Below are positions 46,933 through 57,427 of a stretch of DNA of 64,000 bases, one piece after another. The translations under genes were made by a program, and so were the position numbers. The first letter of the stretch is position 1, and each line of letters starts with the position of its first letter. Below the pieces are notes generated by a model that did not search any database, was not told the DNA's origin, and worked only from the letters and a program-made list of their open reading frames with translations. Source of the stretch: Portulaca oleracea (Eukaryota; Streptophyta; Magnoliopsida; Caryophyllales; Portulacaceae); NCBI GenBank assembly GCA_029582165.1, contig CM055874.1, positions 28,232,883 through 28,296,882 on the forward strand, given 5' to 3'.

Positions 46933-49722
46933 GACGATGGAGGACGCACTTTCTGGGCTGCCTCCGCCACCCTGTCAGCAAGAAACTCGAACCATTGATT
47001 CCCTAGCTCCTGGTTCTCCATCTTGAGGAAGGCATCAAACTCCTTCTGCAAGATCACCACCATCTGCTCCTTCCTCTGCCTCTTAAGTCTTGCTTGGTAC
47101 AACTCTTCTGCAAAAACCGAAGTAGCTTCATCCCCATTATCCTCTCCCTCCACGTCCTCACTCCGTGACTTTCGTGACGCTTCTTGGAAAGAATCCCCAT
47201 CCTGCCCACATTGGAATCAAGCGAACTGGATTTTGAAGAGATCGATTTATGAAAATGGACAGTGGTCGTCAACCCAACAATCGTTTCCTCCTCTTCCCCC
47301 ACTTTTCCGCCGTCTCCCTCCCCAGTCTTATCATAGACAGGGAGCCAGGAAAACTCCTCCTTCCCAACCTGTTCACCCTCCCCCCCCCCCATACTTAAGG
47401 TATCTTCAGAGGTTAGGTAATTCGGCGTGTACTCAAAAGTCCTCTCGAAACCAGAGTTTGACACTTGAAAAAGGCTCGGGGCATATCCCGGGAAAGGATC
47501 CCAACTGTTGTTCTCTCCTATTATCACCCCATGGCCCAAACTCGACTCCCCCTGTCTCAAATATATACGGTTCCCCAACCCCCATTTGGTTAAAGGGTAG
47601 GAGGGGGTTAGCAAAGACCGACCCCAATAAATGCACATTTCCACCACCCCCAGAACTGGACAGACCCGACCGAGAAGTCTCCCCAACTTCCCCAGAGGAA
47701 ACCACTCCCTCCCCATTAGAAAAAGTGGAATAGTAAAAGTGGGGAAAGTTGATATCCAAATTATTGAAAGGAATGACAGAAGTACCCTCAGTGGGATTAC
47801 CTGAATGAGGCCCCACCGAATTCAAACGCTGGATTACATCACAAATAATTTGACCTTGGTCTTCAGGAGGTCTAGATGGGGAAAAGGGACCTCTTGGCAT
47901 GTGATCTGGGGAAAGATCCATTAGGACCCCACTTCGTCCCAATAATTCACTCAAAGTACTAGAAGTACGTGTTTGCATGCTGAGAGATGTACTTCCCATG
48001 CAGACGTGCTGAAAAACCTCATCTTGATTCCTAACACTACCCGGGCTACTACCCTGAAAATTACTCCCCCCATTTCCCCTTTGCTCCCCTTCCTCATTCT
48101 CCTGTCCCTGCTCCCCCTCCTCCATTGTACGTCTTTCCTCTTCATCCCCTCCATCACTTCCATGTCCCTCATTCTCAGCCCCCCCCCCCCGGTTCCCGTC
48201 CTCATCTCCCCCATCATCAGACCCTTCGCTACCCCTTTCCCCCTTGTTGATCATCTTCCCCTTCACTCCCTTCGTCATCTCCATCACCATTCTCCTCTCC
48301 CTGTTCACTATCTTCCCCTTCCTCCATTGGCGTCGGAGGTTGTTCTTCAGCTCCCCGTTCCTGCTCCCCCAAATCCTGCTCCCCTCGCTGACTCCCCTCA
48401 TCTTCCTCCATGATAAAATCCGTATGTGTCCTCTCACTAGATTCTCCATCTGAAGGAACAGCTCTCCTCGATGTCCCCCCTTCCTATCTCCTCCTAACCC
48501 ACCTTCCATTCCCAGCACTCCCTCGCCCCTGACTTCCTTCTAGTCCTTCCCTTCTCCTTCTAGAACGACTCGACTCCCTTCTTTCAGCAGATGAAATGTC
48601 AATGACCGGCCCAAACCCTTCCCCCACAAACTCCACTACTTCAAAGAACTCCGGATAATGTAATTCCGGTTCGCTAACCTCCGGGTGTTGTCGCTGCCCC
48701 ATCCGAAGACGGGTCGTCAAATAACCTCTCTTGGTCGGGAAAGCGCGGATCCTCCCTGAATACGCAGCCCCTTCTCTAGGGATAATAGCATGTCCCATTT
48801 GCATCGCTTCCAAGATTCTTGTTTTCACTTCCTCTTTGGAAACCACTGTAAGGAGAGCACATTCAAAAGCATGATGGTATATTCGGCCGCATTTTTTGCA
48901 GAAAATGAAAACATTTTCATAACGGAAGAAAACCCAGAAAACATTACCATAATCATCTCTCGCATACGCCCTGGGTACAAGGGGTTTCGAAAGCTGCATG
49001 CGAACCAGCACCCTGACGTTACTCAGAGAGAAGTCCGCAACCACGTGAATGTCGACATCAATGACGTCCCCAATGACCCTTGCTAACTTGATCGCAGTGC
49101 TAGCCCACTTTTGGCGAAAGGGTAGCCCCTCAAGTTGCACCCACAGGTTAATATGCCTAAATGAGACGTCCCGAGGTCTCATATCAGCAGTGATCTTCTG
49201 CAGCGCCATGAGGGAGCCGTCAAAGTTCATCGATCTTTGTGCCTGCATGTCCAAACATTCCTCCGGGTGCATGAACCAGAAGGAAAACTTTCGGTCCCCA
49301 ACCTGGCGCACACTAACCGAGCTCTTAAGAACCTAGTTATCATCCACAAGTCGCTGCAAGGCTCCTTCATCCCACTCCTTCCCATCAGTAACGTACCCCA
49401 CAAAAGTGTTGTCAAGTCTGATCTCCATCCCCAAAGGTGGGGGGCTTAAATCGACTCGAGCCCGCATTCTAGGTCCTCCCGCAAAGCTCATCGTATTTCT
49501 CCTTCTCGCACCTCCCTCCATAAACTGATTCTGACCTTCCCTCTTTTGGTGAAAACACTTTGTCTGAGAAAACCCTAACTTACTCCCACTCCTTCGGAAA
49601 AACGAACGACAATGACTCCTACCCCTTCCACTACCCTTCCTTTTATAGAAAAAATTCTCAGAATCTACCCACCTGTGTGTCCCTTGAATACCCCTCCTGA
49701 ATGGTGGCACATATAAGGGCAC
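46929..49722 (-). pseudogene. LINE ORF1: DUF4283/zinc-knuckle RNA-binding protein, broken
   Basis: ORF1 of plant L1 elements binds element RNA. The likely start is near 49722. The first 129 codons end at a stop at 49333-49335, and the same frame continues at 49311. DUF4283 features are KFSFWFMHPEECLD, HINLWVQLEGLPFRQKWAST and IKLARVIGDVIDVD. A zinc knuckle FCKKCGRIYHHAFEC (CX2CX4HX4C) is at about 48890. A frameshift near 48500 leads into acidic, Gly/Glu-rich low-complexity sequence (48500-47430), then a shorter frame at 47153-46929 ending RPPSS. The ORF1 stop overlaps the ORF2 start by ATGA, which would suit coupled re-initiation in the ancestor. Confidence 0.85.
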
Positions 49723-50154
49723 AGACGTCTATTCCTTCTTTTCCATCGGCCCCGTTGAATTCCCTATCAATCCCACCTCTAATTTTCTTTTTCTTGCTTA
49801 ACAATAATTGGAGGAGCAACATCATTATTATATGACTTTTTTTTTGTTCTCTGTGATGGAAAACAGCAAGATTTACCAAAAAATCGAATACTGTGAATAC
49901 TGTGATAAGTTGATCATAACGAACATAAAAAATACATACATATTCCGTCGCAGAGAAAGGGGAAAAGGAAAAATAGCATGAATATACTACTTCCAAAAGT
50001 TTATATTTAATAAGATAATTTGAAAATGTTAATTAGGTAATGATAAGATTTTTGTAGATTTTATTAGATAATATAATATTATTTTATTGAAAAGGTAATC
50101 TTTTATTATTTTATATAAGATTTACAAAATAAAAAAATGGATAAGATTCTTCCT

Positions 50155-50181
50155 TAATCATCGCCCCCAGGGCGACGATTA
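50155..50181. repeat. GC-rich hairpin at the edge of the inverted-repeat element
   Basis: TAATCATCGCCC (50155-50166) pairs with GGGCGACGATTA (50170-50181), one mismatch and a 3-base loop. It may be the end of the inverted-repeat element. Confidence 0.7.
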
Positions 50182-50475
50182 GCAAAACTGTTTTTCTTAT
50201 TATGAATCTGAAGCTATTATTTCTTATTTGAGTGGTCATATTTATTATCTTGTTGTGTGTTGTGTGGTATTTCAAGTTTCAATTGTTCTCTAATGAAAAA
50301 TGAATGATAAGAATGTTATACCTTTATATTTTAATGGAAAGAAGAAATTGAGAACTATGTAGTTGTAAAAGGTGGTATGTGTTGGAGTATTTCAAGAGTT
50401 TAGAGGCATAAAAGTAGAAGGTATAAGCATAGGATCGACCGGGAGGTCGAATAAGAGCTTAACAAAGAAAATGGA

Positions 50476-50632
50476 CTCAACACGAATAGTGTTCAGTATG
50501 ACACGACCCGTGTTGGTGTCCAGAGAGTTTAAAAAGTGTGCTCAAGATCAACACGGACCATGCTGATCCTACACGGGTCGTGTTGGCTTCAACACGGACC
50601 GTGTTGATTCAACACGGGTCATGTTGAGCACT
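50476..50632 (+). promoter_or_regulatory. Cluster of six palindromes in the LTR upstream region
   Basis: Variants of CAACACGGGTCGTGTTG; one is an exact palindrome around a central base (CAACACGGACCGTGTTG). The 3' LTR has four (55250-55360) and the relative at 58598 has five (58690-58830). Their place upstream of the TATA box suggests binding sites for a dimeric regulator. Confidence 0.6.
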
Positions 50633-50816
50633 GTCGGGACTAAAACTGTATTCTCTTGATTTATGCCTCGTGGTCAAATGTATCTAGGCATGTTTTTGGA
50701 TGATATTGACTGAGAAATCAGTCTTGATTTCTCATTAATATTGTTCAACTCAAATCCCTTGGATTATGCCTAATACAATTGATAAGTTTTGACTCCAAAA
50801 GCTCTCTATATAAGGT

Positions 50817-50823
50817 GGATGAA
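50817..50823 (+). promoter_or_regulatory. TATA box of the 50380 element
   Basis: CTATATAAGG, kept in the 3' LTR near 55547. Confidence 0.65.
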
Positions 50824-50990
50824 TTGTACATTCATCCACACCCTCAATCTCTTCTTCAAGTTTCTAGAGAGCTTCAACACACTCTTTAAGGTGTTGACTG
50901 CAACAACATTCTTTGAGAGTTCATGAGAAATCTTGTTACTTTGCTTACAAGAAGTTAGGTTTTACCCTTGAGTCTTTTCACGGTCTAGTG

Positions 50991-51110
50991 AATAAGTCTT
51001 AAGGGGAGACGGGCTTGCCCTCGACTCCTAGCCACCCAAGTGATCCCCCATCTTCCATGTGATCGTGTTTCTCCATCTCATTGTTTTTTCCAACAATCTT
51101 AAGACTTATT
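50991..51110 (+). promoter_or_regulatory. LTR-leader complementarity at the primer-site position
   Basis: AATAAGTCTTAAG (50991-51003) inside the LTR is the exact reverse complement of CTTAAGACTTATT (51098-51110), which starts two bases after the LTR end. The 3' LTR keeps the 13-mer at 55733-55745. The relative at 58598 has the equivalent pairing with other bases. The role is inferred: self-priming or a U5-leader stem. Confidence 0.6.
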
Positions 51111-53390
51111 GTCACCATGGATGATCGAGTTTGAGGGATGGAATTTCAAGATCAAGATGCTATAGAATCGAAAGATAAGTTTATGTTGCTTTATACAAGT
51201 TCTTGTTTATTCAAATTTATTGTTTTATCAAGATTATTAATCAATTGTGATTCATTTGATTGATGTAGTTAAGATCTCGATCGGTTTTGGCAATGGTGAT
51301 TGATGTTTATACTCAAGAATTTTAAGGAGTATGATGAGATTGCCTTCATATCGAGATAAGTTATTTATTTAATTAAGTTGGCATTTATTTGTTTTCAAGT
51401 GGCATAATCCTATTTGATTTGAATTAGGTTAATTCAAATGGATGATTTAATTAGAAACATGTTGAGATTTATTTTTATGCACCTTGTTATGTCACCATTT
51501 ATAAGTTTTTTAAGAAAGTGGTGTGTTGAGGTGTTTGTGAGTACATGTTTGTTTGCCATTATGCCAAGGTGTTAAGTGTGATTTTATTATTGTCAAGTAT
51601 ATCACAAAGTGCCATGTTTAAGTGAGTTTATGTTTTTATGGCATATTTTTTTTCCATGATTAAGTATATATATGTGTTATTCATATATGAGTTGTTTTGT
51701 TATAAAGCATGATGATTGCTTATTAAGTTTATCATGATTATTTATATTTTGAGTACATGAGTTTATCAATTTCTTGTTAATTGATCAAATGACAAGCATG
51801 AATGTTTTTCATATATGTACATGTGTAAGGATGTATGTCAATCTTTTTTGATTCACATGTTTAAGATTATGTACATGACTAGTATTATTCTCCGTTAGAG
51901 ATAAAAGCATGCTTGAGTTAAGACAATGTTTATTCATGAAAGTTCTTGTATATATGTTTTTAAGATATATACTTGTGTTGTTTTGTTTGGTACATGTCTT
52001 GTTGAGCATACATAATATGAATAAAGGTGCAAGTGTTCATGAAATGTATGAGTTTGACATGGAATTTTATAAGTTGTGAGAATATGGATTCGTGGTAATT
52101 TGTCTCAAGATGAATTCATGTGATTAATTCTTATTTACTTGATTGTGCAAAGAAGGTTTATATGTTTTCTCATATGTCTCAAGTCTTTGCATGTTTCTCT
52201 CAAAGTACAAGTTGATTGTCTAATGTGAGTTCATGTTTATGATGCTTAAAGTTTGACAATCATATGTTTATAAGTGCTTGACAAGTATTCATGATTATAA
52301 GTTGTTTAAATATATATGTCGTTATATATTTAATTAGCACTTATGCAAGTTTGCCTTGATATAATGTCTTGATTGATCTAAGTTTCAAGTATGCTAGTAT
52401 GCATGTCAAGTTACCAATCAATCAATCATGTTATATATACCTTTTATTTATGTTTGAGGCATGACAAGTTCAAGAGTATCATATGATGTTAATTATGTAC
52501 TTGTGGTAACTTTGTTAAAAGTATAAGATCAAGTAAATTCATATGATTGCATTGCGTGAATAAGTTGACTATGACATGTTTCTTATTATTAAGATATGAA
52601 TAATGTATTTTGTTCATATGAATACTAGTAGAAATGTATATTTCTTGTTTGTCATGGTAGTAATAAAAGTTATCACGCATAATATTGTTTCGATAAGTTT
52701 AGCATAGCCTAATAAGAAATAATGACAGTTTTTGTGATTATTATAAGCATATAGGCTATGGGTGTGTCATAAGTAACATAGACACAAATTTATTTATAAG
52801 TGTAAGCTTCTCATGCTCAATGATCTTGTTATTATCAAGATGATTTTGTTGTTAAGTGTTCATTTTGTCATATATGATGTTTCTTCATAAGATAAAGTAA
52901 ATGTTTATGAGAAGGTTCATACTTTGTATGGTTCGTATGCTATTATATGTGGCATACATATTGAGGCATATGGTTAAAGCTTATTAAGTATATGATTATG
53001 TAAGATGTAAGGATCATCATAACTCAATGTATTCATGTATTTAAGTTGAATACATGTACTTGGCTTTACCGCCATTTTATGAGATTATAAGTGTTCATCA
53101 TGTATGAATATAAGTAGTATGTATTTACTATAAGATAAGTTGCATAATGTATGCATGTTAGACTATGAACATGATCATATATTTTGGACGCATGATGTTT
53201 ACCTAAGTTTATGTGTTATAAAATTGGATGATCGTTACTTCATTTGTTAATAGTCTATTAATCAAGTTTACATATTTGATATGTATGATCCAATCCAGTT
53301 TGCTACAAAGGGAAATGCATATGGCTCTCATATACATTTGTTTGATCCATCCTTAAGTGGTTTATGGATTAATATTTTGAGTGAGATTGG
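51111..53390 (+). other. Non-coding interior, first part
   Basis: AT-rich with many ATG/CAT-containing words and short hairpins, such as ATATGAA/TTCATAT near 52595. No protein motif. Confidence 0.5.
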
Positions 53391-53394
53391 CTTA

Positions 53395-54261
53395 TGGAAC
53401 GAATGATTATGAGTTCCACATTTTTTAATTTTTAAGAAGTGGATCTAATCATGTATAAGGAAACATGACCCTAATTAGAATGACGTTTGATCATATAAGT
53501 AAAGGTCATATAAGTATAAGATAATCATTCAAGATCGATTGAGATTCTTTCTCGCCTAGCCAATGTTAAGATATGTAATAAGTTTCATTACATATGGTAT
53601 TCAGGTTATGGTATTCAAGCTTTGTAGCAAATGGTTGAAAGTGCAATGTTTTTAAGTTACACATGAGATGGAATCTAATTTCCATGAAACTTAAGTGGTT
53701 TTTTCAAGTTTAATTTGGAAGAGATTTATTCCATGGAAAATCAAGTACCACTTTGATTGGTACAAAGGCTATAACTATGAAATCCAAAATTAGTTGGATA
53801 TAGTTATTCAAAGAACATGAAAATCAAATGTTAGTTTGATTTACAAGGTTCTAAGGCAATAAGATTTAACTATGAAATCCAAAAGTTATTTGGAAATAGT
53901 TAAGCGAACAACATGGAAAATCAAATATTAATTTGATTTCTAAGGTTGCTATAAGGTATAAGCAGTGGCTATGTAATCCAAGGTACTTGGATGAAGACAT
54001 AGTGATAAGGAAAAGAATGCGGAAAATCAAAAGAAATTTTGATCTTGTATGCATTTCTTTCAATGTAACAATACAAGTAGTCCAACATCTTGGACAAGGT
54101 TATAGTAATGTCTTCATAAGCATTACAAGGATTATCCATGTTATTTGGATAATATTATAATCAAGGTTTGAGTTCATGAGATTTTGGCATTATAAAAGAA
54201 TGTATAGTTCAAAGGTTTGTCGCCTACTAAAAAATTCGTTTGTGAGTTCAAATATGAACTC
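53395..54261 (+). repeat. Chain of small perfect hairpins
   Basis: At least ten hairpins with stems of 6-14 bp and loops of 3-12 bases. Examples: ATATGTAAT/ATTACATAT (53571-53595), GTACCA/TGGTAC (53745-53763), ATAACTAT+ATCCAA/TTGGAT+ATAGTTAT (53771-53807), AAATCAAA/TTTGATTT (53821-53842 and 53918-53939), TAACTAT+TCCAAA/TTTGGA+ATAGTTA (53867-53902), ATCCAAG/CTTGGAT (53976-53992), ATTATCCA/TGGATAAT (54131-54153), GAGTTCA/TGAACTC (54244-54261). Different stems, similar spacing. Confidence 0.75.
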
Positions 54262-55152
54262 AATATTTTAAGGTTTACCAAAGCTTATAATATGATGGTT
54301 TAGACGCATTATGATAAGTGGTAAAGTATTTCTTACCTAATCCTATAGTGTGATGGTGTAATCACAACTATGATGAAGGAAAGAAATGTTAAGTTTAAGA
54401 TTTGATCATGATAAGTAAGGTCATGGAAAGATATGTATTTATCTAGTGATCATAGTCAAAGGTATCATGATCAAGTTCTTTCAAGGTCACAAGGTTCTCT
54501 AGTGATCCTTGATAAGGGGATGGGAGTAAATCCCACTTATAGATTATCATCAACGGAGCTTCAACTCACACTTGACACCTCTTGTCAAGTCTTGAGTTCA
54601 ATGGTCGACAACGTTGAATGATAATGGGAGCATCAAAATATTCAAGATAAATCATCCCAAAGACAAGATGATGCTCAAGAACCGTAATGTTCAAGAGGTT
54701 TGAGTCTATGACTCATTAACAGACTTTGAATCAATGAGATGGGGAGCTCTATTACGGGGCATAAAAGTCTGCCTATGCGAGAACGTGAAGTGGGCCGCTT
54801 CGGATAGCCTAGGGCTGGGCTTGATTGTTCTCGCGGAGGGTATGGGACACATGGCTGGTTATGAAATAGTGTCTTTGTTTTTAAGTAAGGTTTTGGGTTG
54901 TGTGTGTGTTATGTATGCAATTAGTCAAAAAAGGATGTAAAGTTCAAAGTTTGTCTACTTATGCATCCAGACTAATTGAAATTATGTACACAAAGTGAAA
55001 GTTCCAGTCGTGAGACACTTTCATGACGCATTACAACTCCTCGATTTCTCGGATGTTGAATCTTTCTAGAAGTCGCCATGTATGGCGGGGGTATTTTTAC
55101 CCAAGTGAGGGATCCCGGGCTATTTCAAGTGGTACTTGAAATAGCGGGGGAC
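54262..55152 (+). other. Non-coding interior, last part
   Basis: It includes a more GC-rich stretch at 54740-54850 and ends with GTACTTGAAATAGCGGGGGAC, whose last ten bases serve as polypurine tract. No gene. Confidence 0.5.
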
Positions 55153-55839
55153 TGTTGGAGTATTTCAAGAGTTTAGAGGCATAAAATTAGAAGGTATAAG
55201 CATAGGATCGACCGGGAGGTCGAATAAGAGCTTAACAAAGAAAATGGACTCAACACGGATCGTGTTCAGTATAACACGACCCGTGTTGGTGTCCAGAGAG
55301 TTTAAAAAGTGTGCTCAGGATCAACACGGGTCATGTTCGCTTCAACACGGGTCGTGTTGAGCACTGTCGGGATTAAAATTGTAATCCCTTGATTTATGCC
55401 TCGTGGTCAAATGTATCTAGGCATGTTTTTGGATGATATTGACTGAGAAATCAGTCTTGATTTCTCATTAATATTGTTCAACTCAAATCCCTTGGATTAT
55501 GCCTAATACAATTGGTAAGTTTTGACTCCCTTTGACTCCAAAAGCTCTCTATATAAGGTGGATGAATTGTACATTCATCCACACCCTCAATATCTTCTTC
55601 AAGTTTCTAGAGAGCTTCAACACACTCTTTGAGGTGTTGGCTGCAGCAACATTCTTTGAGAGTCCATGAGAAATCTTGTTACTTTGCTTACAAGAAGTTA
55701 GGTTTTACCCTTGAGTCTTTACACGGTCTAGTGAATAAGTCTTAAGGGGAGACGGGCTTGCCCTCGACTCCTAACCACCCAAGTGATCCCCCATCTTCCA
55801 TGTGATCGTGTTTCTCCATCTCATTGTTTTTTTCCAACA
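55153..55839 (+). repeat. 3' LTR of the 50380 element
   Basis: 687 bp, with two palindromes fewer than the 5' LTR and a small duplication of TTTGACTCC near 55525. Confidence 0.9.
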
Positions 55840-56403
55840 GTATGGATCACTACAATAATAATAATTGAAATTAGAATTGAGTGTGTAAATTATAAATGAT
55901 CTTTATTGTAAATTTATCGAGTTTTCTATAGTAAATATGAAGCTATTACTATTAGTTCTTTATTTGATTGGTCATATTTGTTATCTTATTTTCTTCTATG
56001 ATGGATTTTAAGTTTAAGATATTCTCTAATGAAAATTAAAAGATAAAAATATTATACCTTAATATTATGAGAAGATCAAATTGAGAACTTTGTAGCTGTA
56101 ACTGGTAGTATTGGCTGTAAAATAATAATTGAAATTAGAATTGAGTGTGTAAATTAGAAATCTTTTTTAGAGTTTTCTATAGTAGATAGTAGAATGCATT
56201 ACCTTTTATTGGGAATGCCATGGAAAGGTTGCCCAAAGTGCATGATTGCAGAACAGCACACATGTGCATATAATTTTGTTTCTATTGAAAATATACCAAG
56301 GCCATTGAAATCAAATTATGCATTGAAGTGATTTTAGAGTACTATGGCTCTTATTACCTTTGCAATGCTTCATAATTGCAGTGAACTCTTCTGAGTTTGT
56401 AAT

Positions 56404-56405
<2 letters not shown>

Positions 56406-56457
<52 letters not shown>
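56406..56457. repeat. (TA)n microsatellite
   Basis: About 26 TA units. Confidence 0.95.
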
Positions 56458-56459
<2 letters not shown>

Positions 56460-56560
56460 TATATCATATATGTAGCTGTTAGTATATGTCATTCTTATTA
56501 GTGAATGCTGAACCGTTTTTTTTTTTCCTTGGCTTGTTCTTTTCAGCTTCAGTTTCTTTT

Positions 56561-56683
56561 GGGTTGTATCCTCTTTATTAATAACATTAACTAATACTCA
56601 ATTATGTATGTCTCTTCAGTTTTGGCGGGGAGGCATAGGATTATGGGTATTAGTTAATGTTATCAATGATGAGCATACAACCC
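56561..56683. repeat. Long imperfect hairpin (~39-bp arms)
   Basis: The left arm 56561-56600 starts GGGTTGTATCC and ends CTAATACTCA; the right arm 56645-56683 is its complement with about six mismatches. The spacer is 44 bases. The size fits a miRNA-like precursor or a small MITE. Confidence 0.75.
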
Positions 56684-57073
56684 TTTGTGGATATAATTGC
56701 TGTAATTTTTTTTTTATCACCAGTTATTGCTGTAATTGAGTTGACTTTTCAGGTTCCAACTATAATTAAAGATGTAAATACTAGCTGCAATTGACGTTTG
56801 CTCATTGTTATTCATATAGATGACACGTGGCAGATTAGGAATTGTTTTGGTTTTGTTTTAATATAATTAATAGATAAGAGAAGCACTGATCTACCTTGAT
56901 AGACACAATTATATGAGAAGAATTTGTCTTCGTTAAATTTCTCACTACACAACTCTTCAAACCCTAGTGACTAGATTATCCTACATCTTTTTCCACCCCC
57001 TTGAGGAACCTCAAGGAATTGTCATTTTTTTCACCTGGTCCTCTTCAGGAGACACTCCACCCAACACTCTATT

Positions 57074-57116
57074 CGTGCTCTTTAGGAGCACCAACCTGGT
57101 GCTCTTTAGGAGCACC
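57074..57116. repeat. Doubled short hairpin
   Basis: GGTGCTCTTTAGGAGCACC at 57098-57116 and a copy at 57074-57092 (first base C). Each is a 7-bp stem with a TTTAG loop; the period is 24 bp. Confidence 0.85.
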
Positions 57117-57427
57117 CTCGTTCTATGAGACACATATAATACATATTTTCAACTAGTTGTTTTGATATATGAAGGAAAATCTTGGCCACCAAGTTACCCC
57201 AAAACTTTGACCATTATTCTAATTAGATTTACCAAATTTAATACAATTTGGAAACCTATATAATGATGAAATATAAATAATTTCTTATTACAATTAGGAG
57301 ACAAATCATATGGTCAACTTTGGAAATTTTAGGACACTATATTTTTCTAACACTTGTTAGACAAAGTTAAACATAAAGCATTCAATAACCTAGTAATATT
57401 AGTACTGCATTTAAGCATAAAATATCA

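Larger units (their letters stand above)
43780..49819 (-). mobile_element. Plant L1-type LINE with RNase H, decayed
   Basis: About 6.0 kb on the minus strand between 15-bp target duplications CATCATTATTATATG (43765-43779, 49820-49834). ORF1 (about 49722-46929) and ORF2 (46932-43909) are recognisable but broken by frameshifts and stops. The 3' end on the minus strand is A-rich (43786-43830). The region that should hold the zinc-finger domain between reverse transcriptase and RNase H is missing, so an internal deletion is likely. It inserted between the arms of the inverted-repeat element. Confidence 0.92.
43500..50160. mobile_element. Long-inverted-repeat element split by a LINE
   Basis: The left arm (about 43500-43733) and right arm (about 49945-50160) are inverted copies of some 220-230 bp. 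Inner ends meet at CTGTGACGG/CCGTCGCAG; CCTAATTAACATTTTCAAAT and its complement lie in the middle. Without the LINE it would be about 0.6 kb, so a foldback or MITE-type transposon. Outer limits and target duplication are unclear. Confidence 0.7.
50380..51095 (+). repeat. 5' LTR of the 50380 element
   Basis: 716 bp. The upstream part carries six AACACGGGTCGTGTT-type palindromes; a TATA box and a U5-like part follow. Confidence 0.9.
50380..55839 (+). mobile_element. Complete non-coding LTR retrotransposon with possible self-priming signal
   Basis: 5' LTR 50380-51095, 3' LTR 55153-55839, perfect target duplication GTATG (50375-50379, 55840-55844). LTRs begin TGTTGGAGTATTTC and end TTTCCAACA. 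A polypurine-like AGCGGGGGAC precedes the 3' LTR. The 4.06-kb interior has no frame over about 75 codons and no retrotransposon protein motif. No tRNA-type primer site starting TGG lies right after the 5' LTR; instead that place is complementary to a stretch of the LTR itself. The interior holds a dense chain of small hairpins at 53395-54261. A relative starts at 58598. Confidence 0.9.
50192..56190. repeat. Tandemly duplicated host sequence split by the LTR element
   Basis: 50192-50379 plus 55845-55925 aligns with 55925-56190. Shared phrases include ATTGAAATTAGAATTGAGTG (55868 and 56127 areas) and AAATTGAGAACT (50346 and 56068 areas). The LTR element at 50380-55839 inserted into the first unit of a ~270-bp tandem repeat. 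Confidence 0.75.
56191..57427. other. AT-rich spacer with hairpins, no gene called
   Basis: No convincing coding frame. It contains a (TA)n run, a long hairpin and a doubled short hairpin, listed separately. Confidence 0.5.

Noticed and set aside
48229..48518. Acidic Glu/Gly-rich and complementary Pro/Ser-rich frames as separate genes
   Set aside because: They are low-complexity sequence within the broken ORF1 of the LINE.
50380..51095. Hammerhead ribozyme in the LTR, as in retrozymes
   Set aside because: I looked for the CTGATGA...GAAAC core in these LTRs and did not find it in a usable arrangement.
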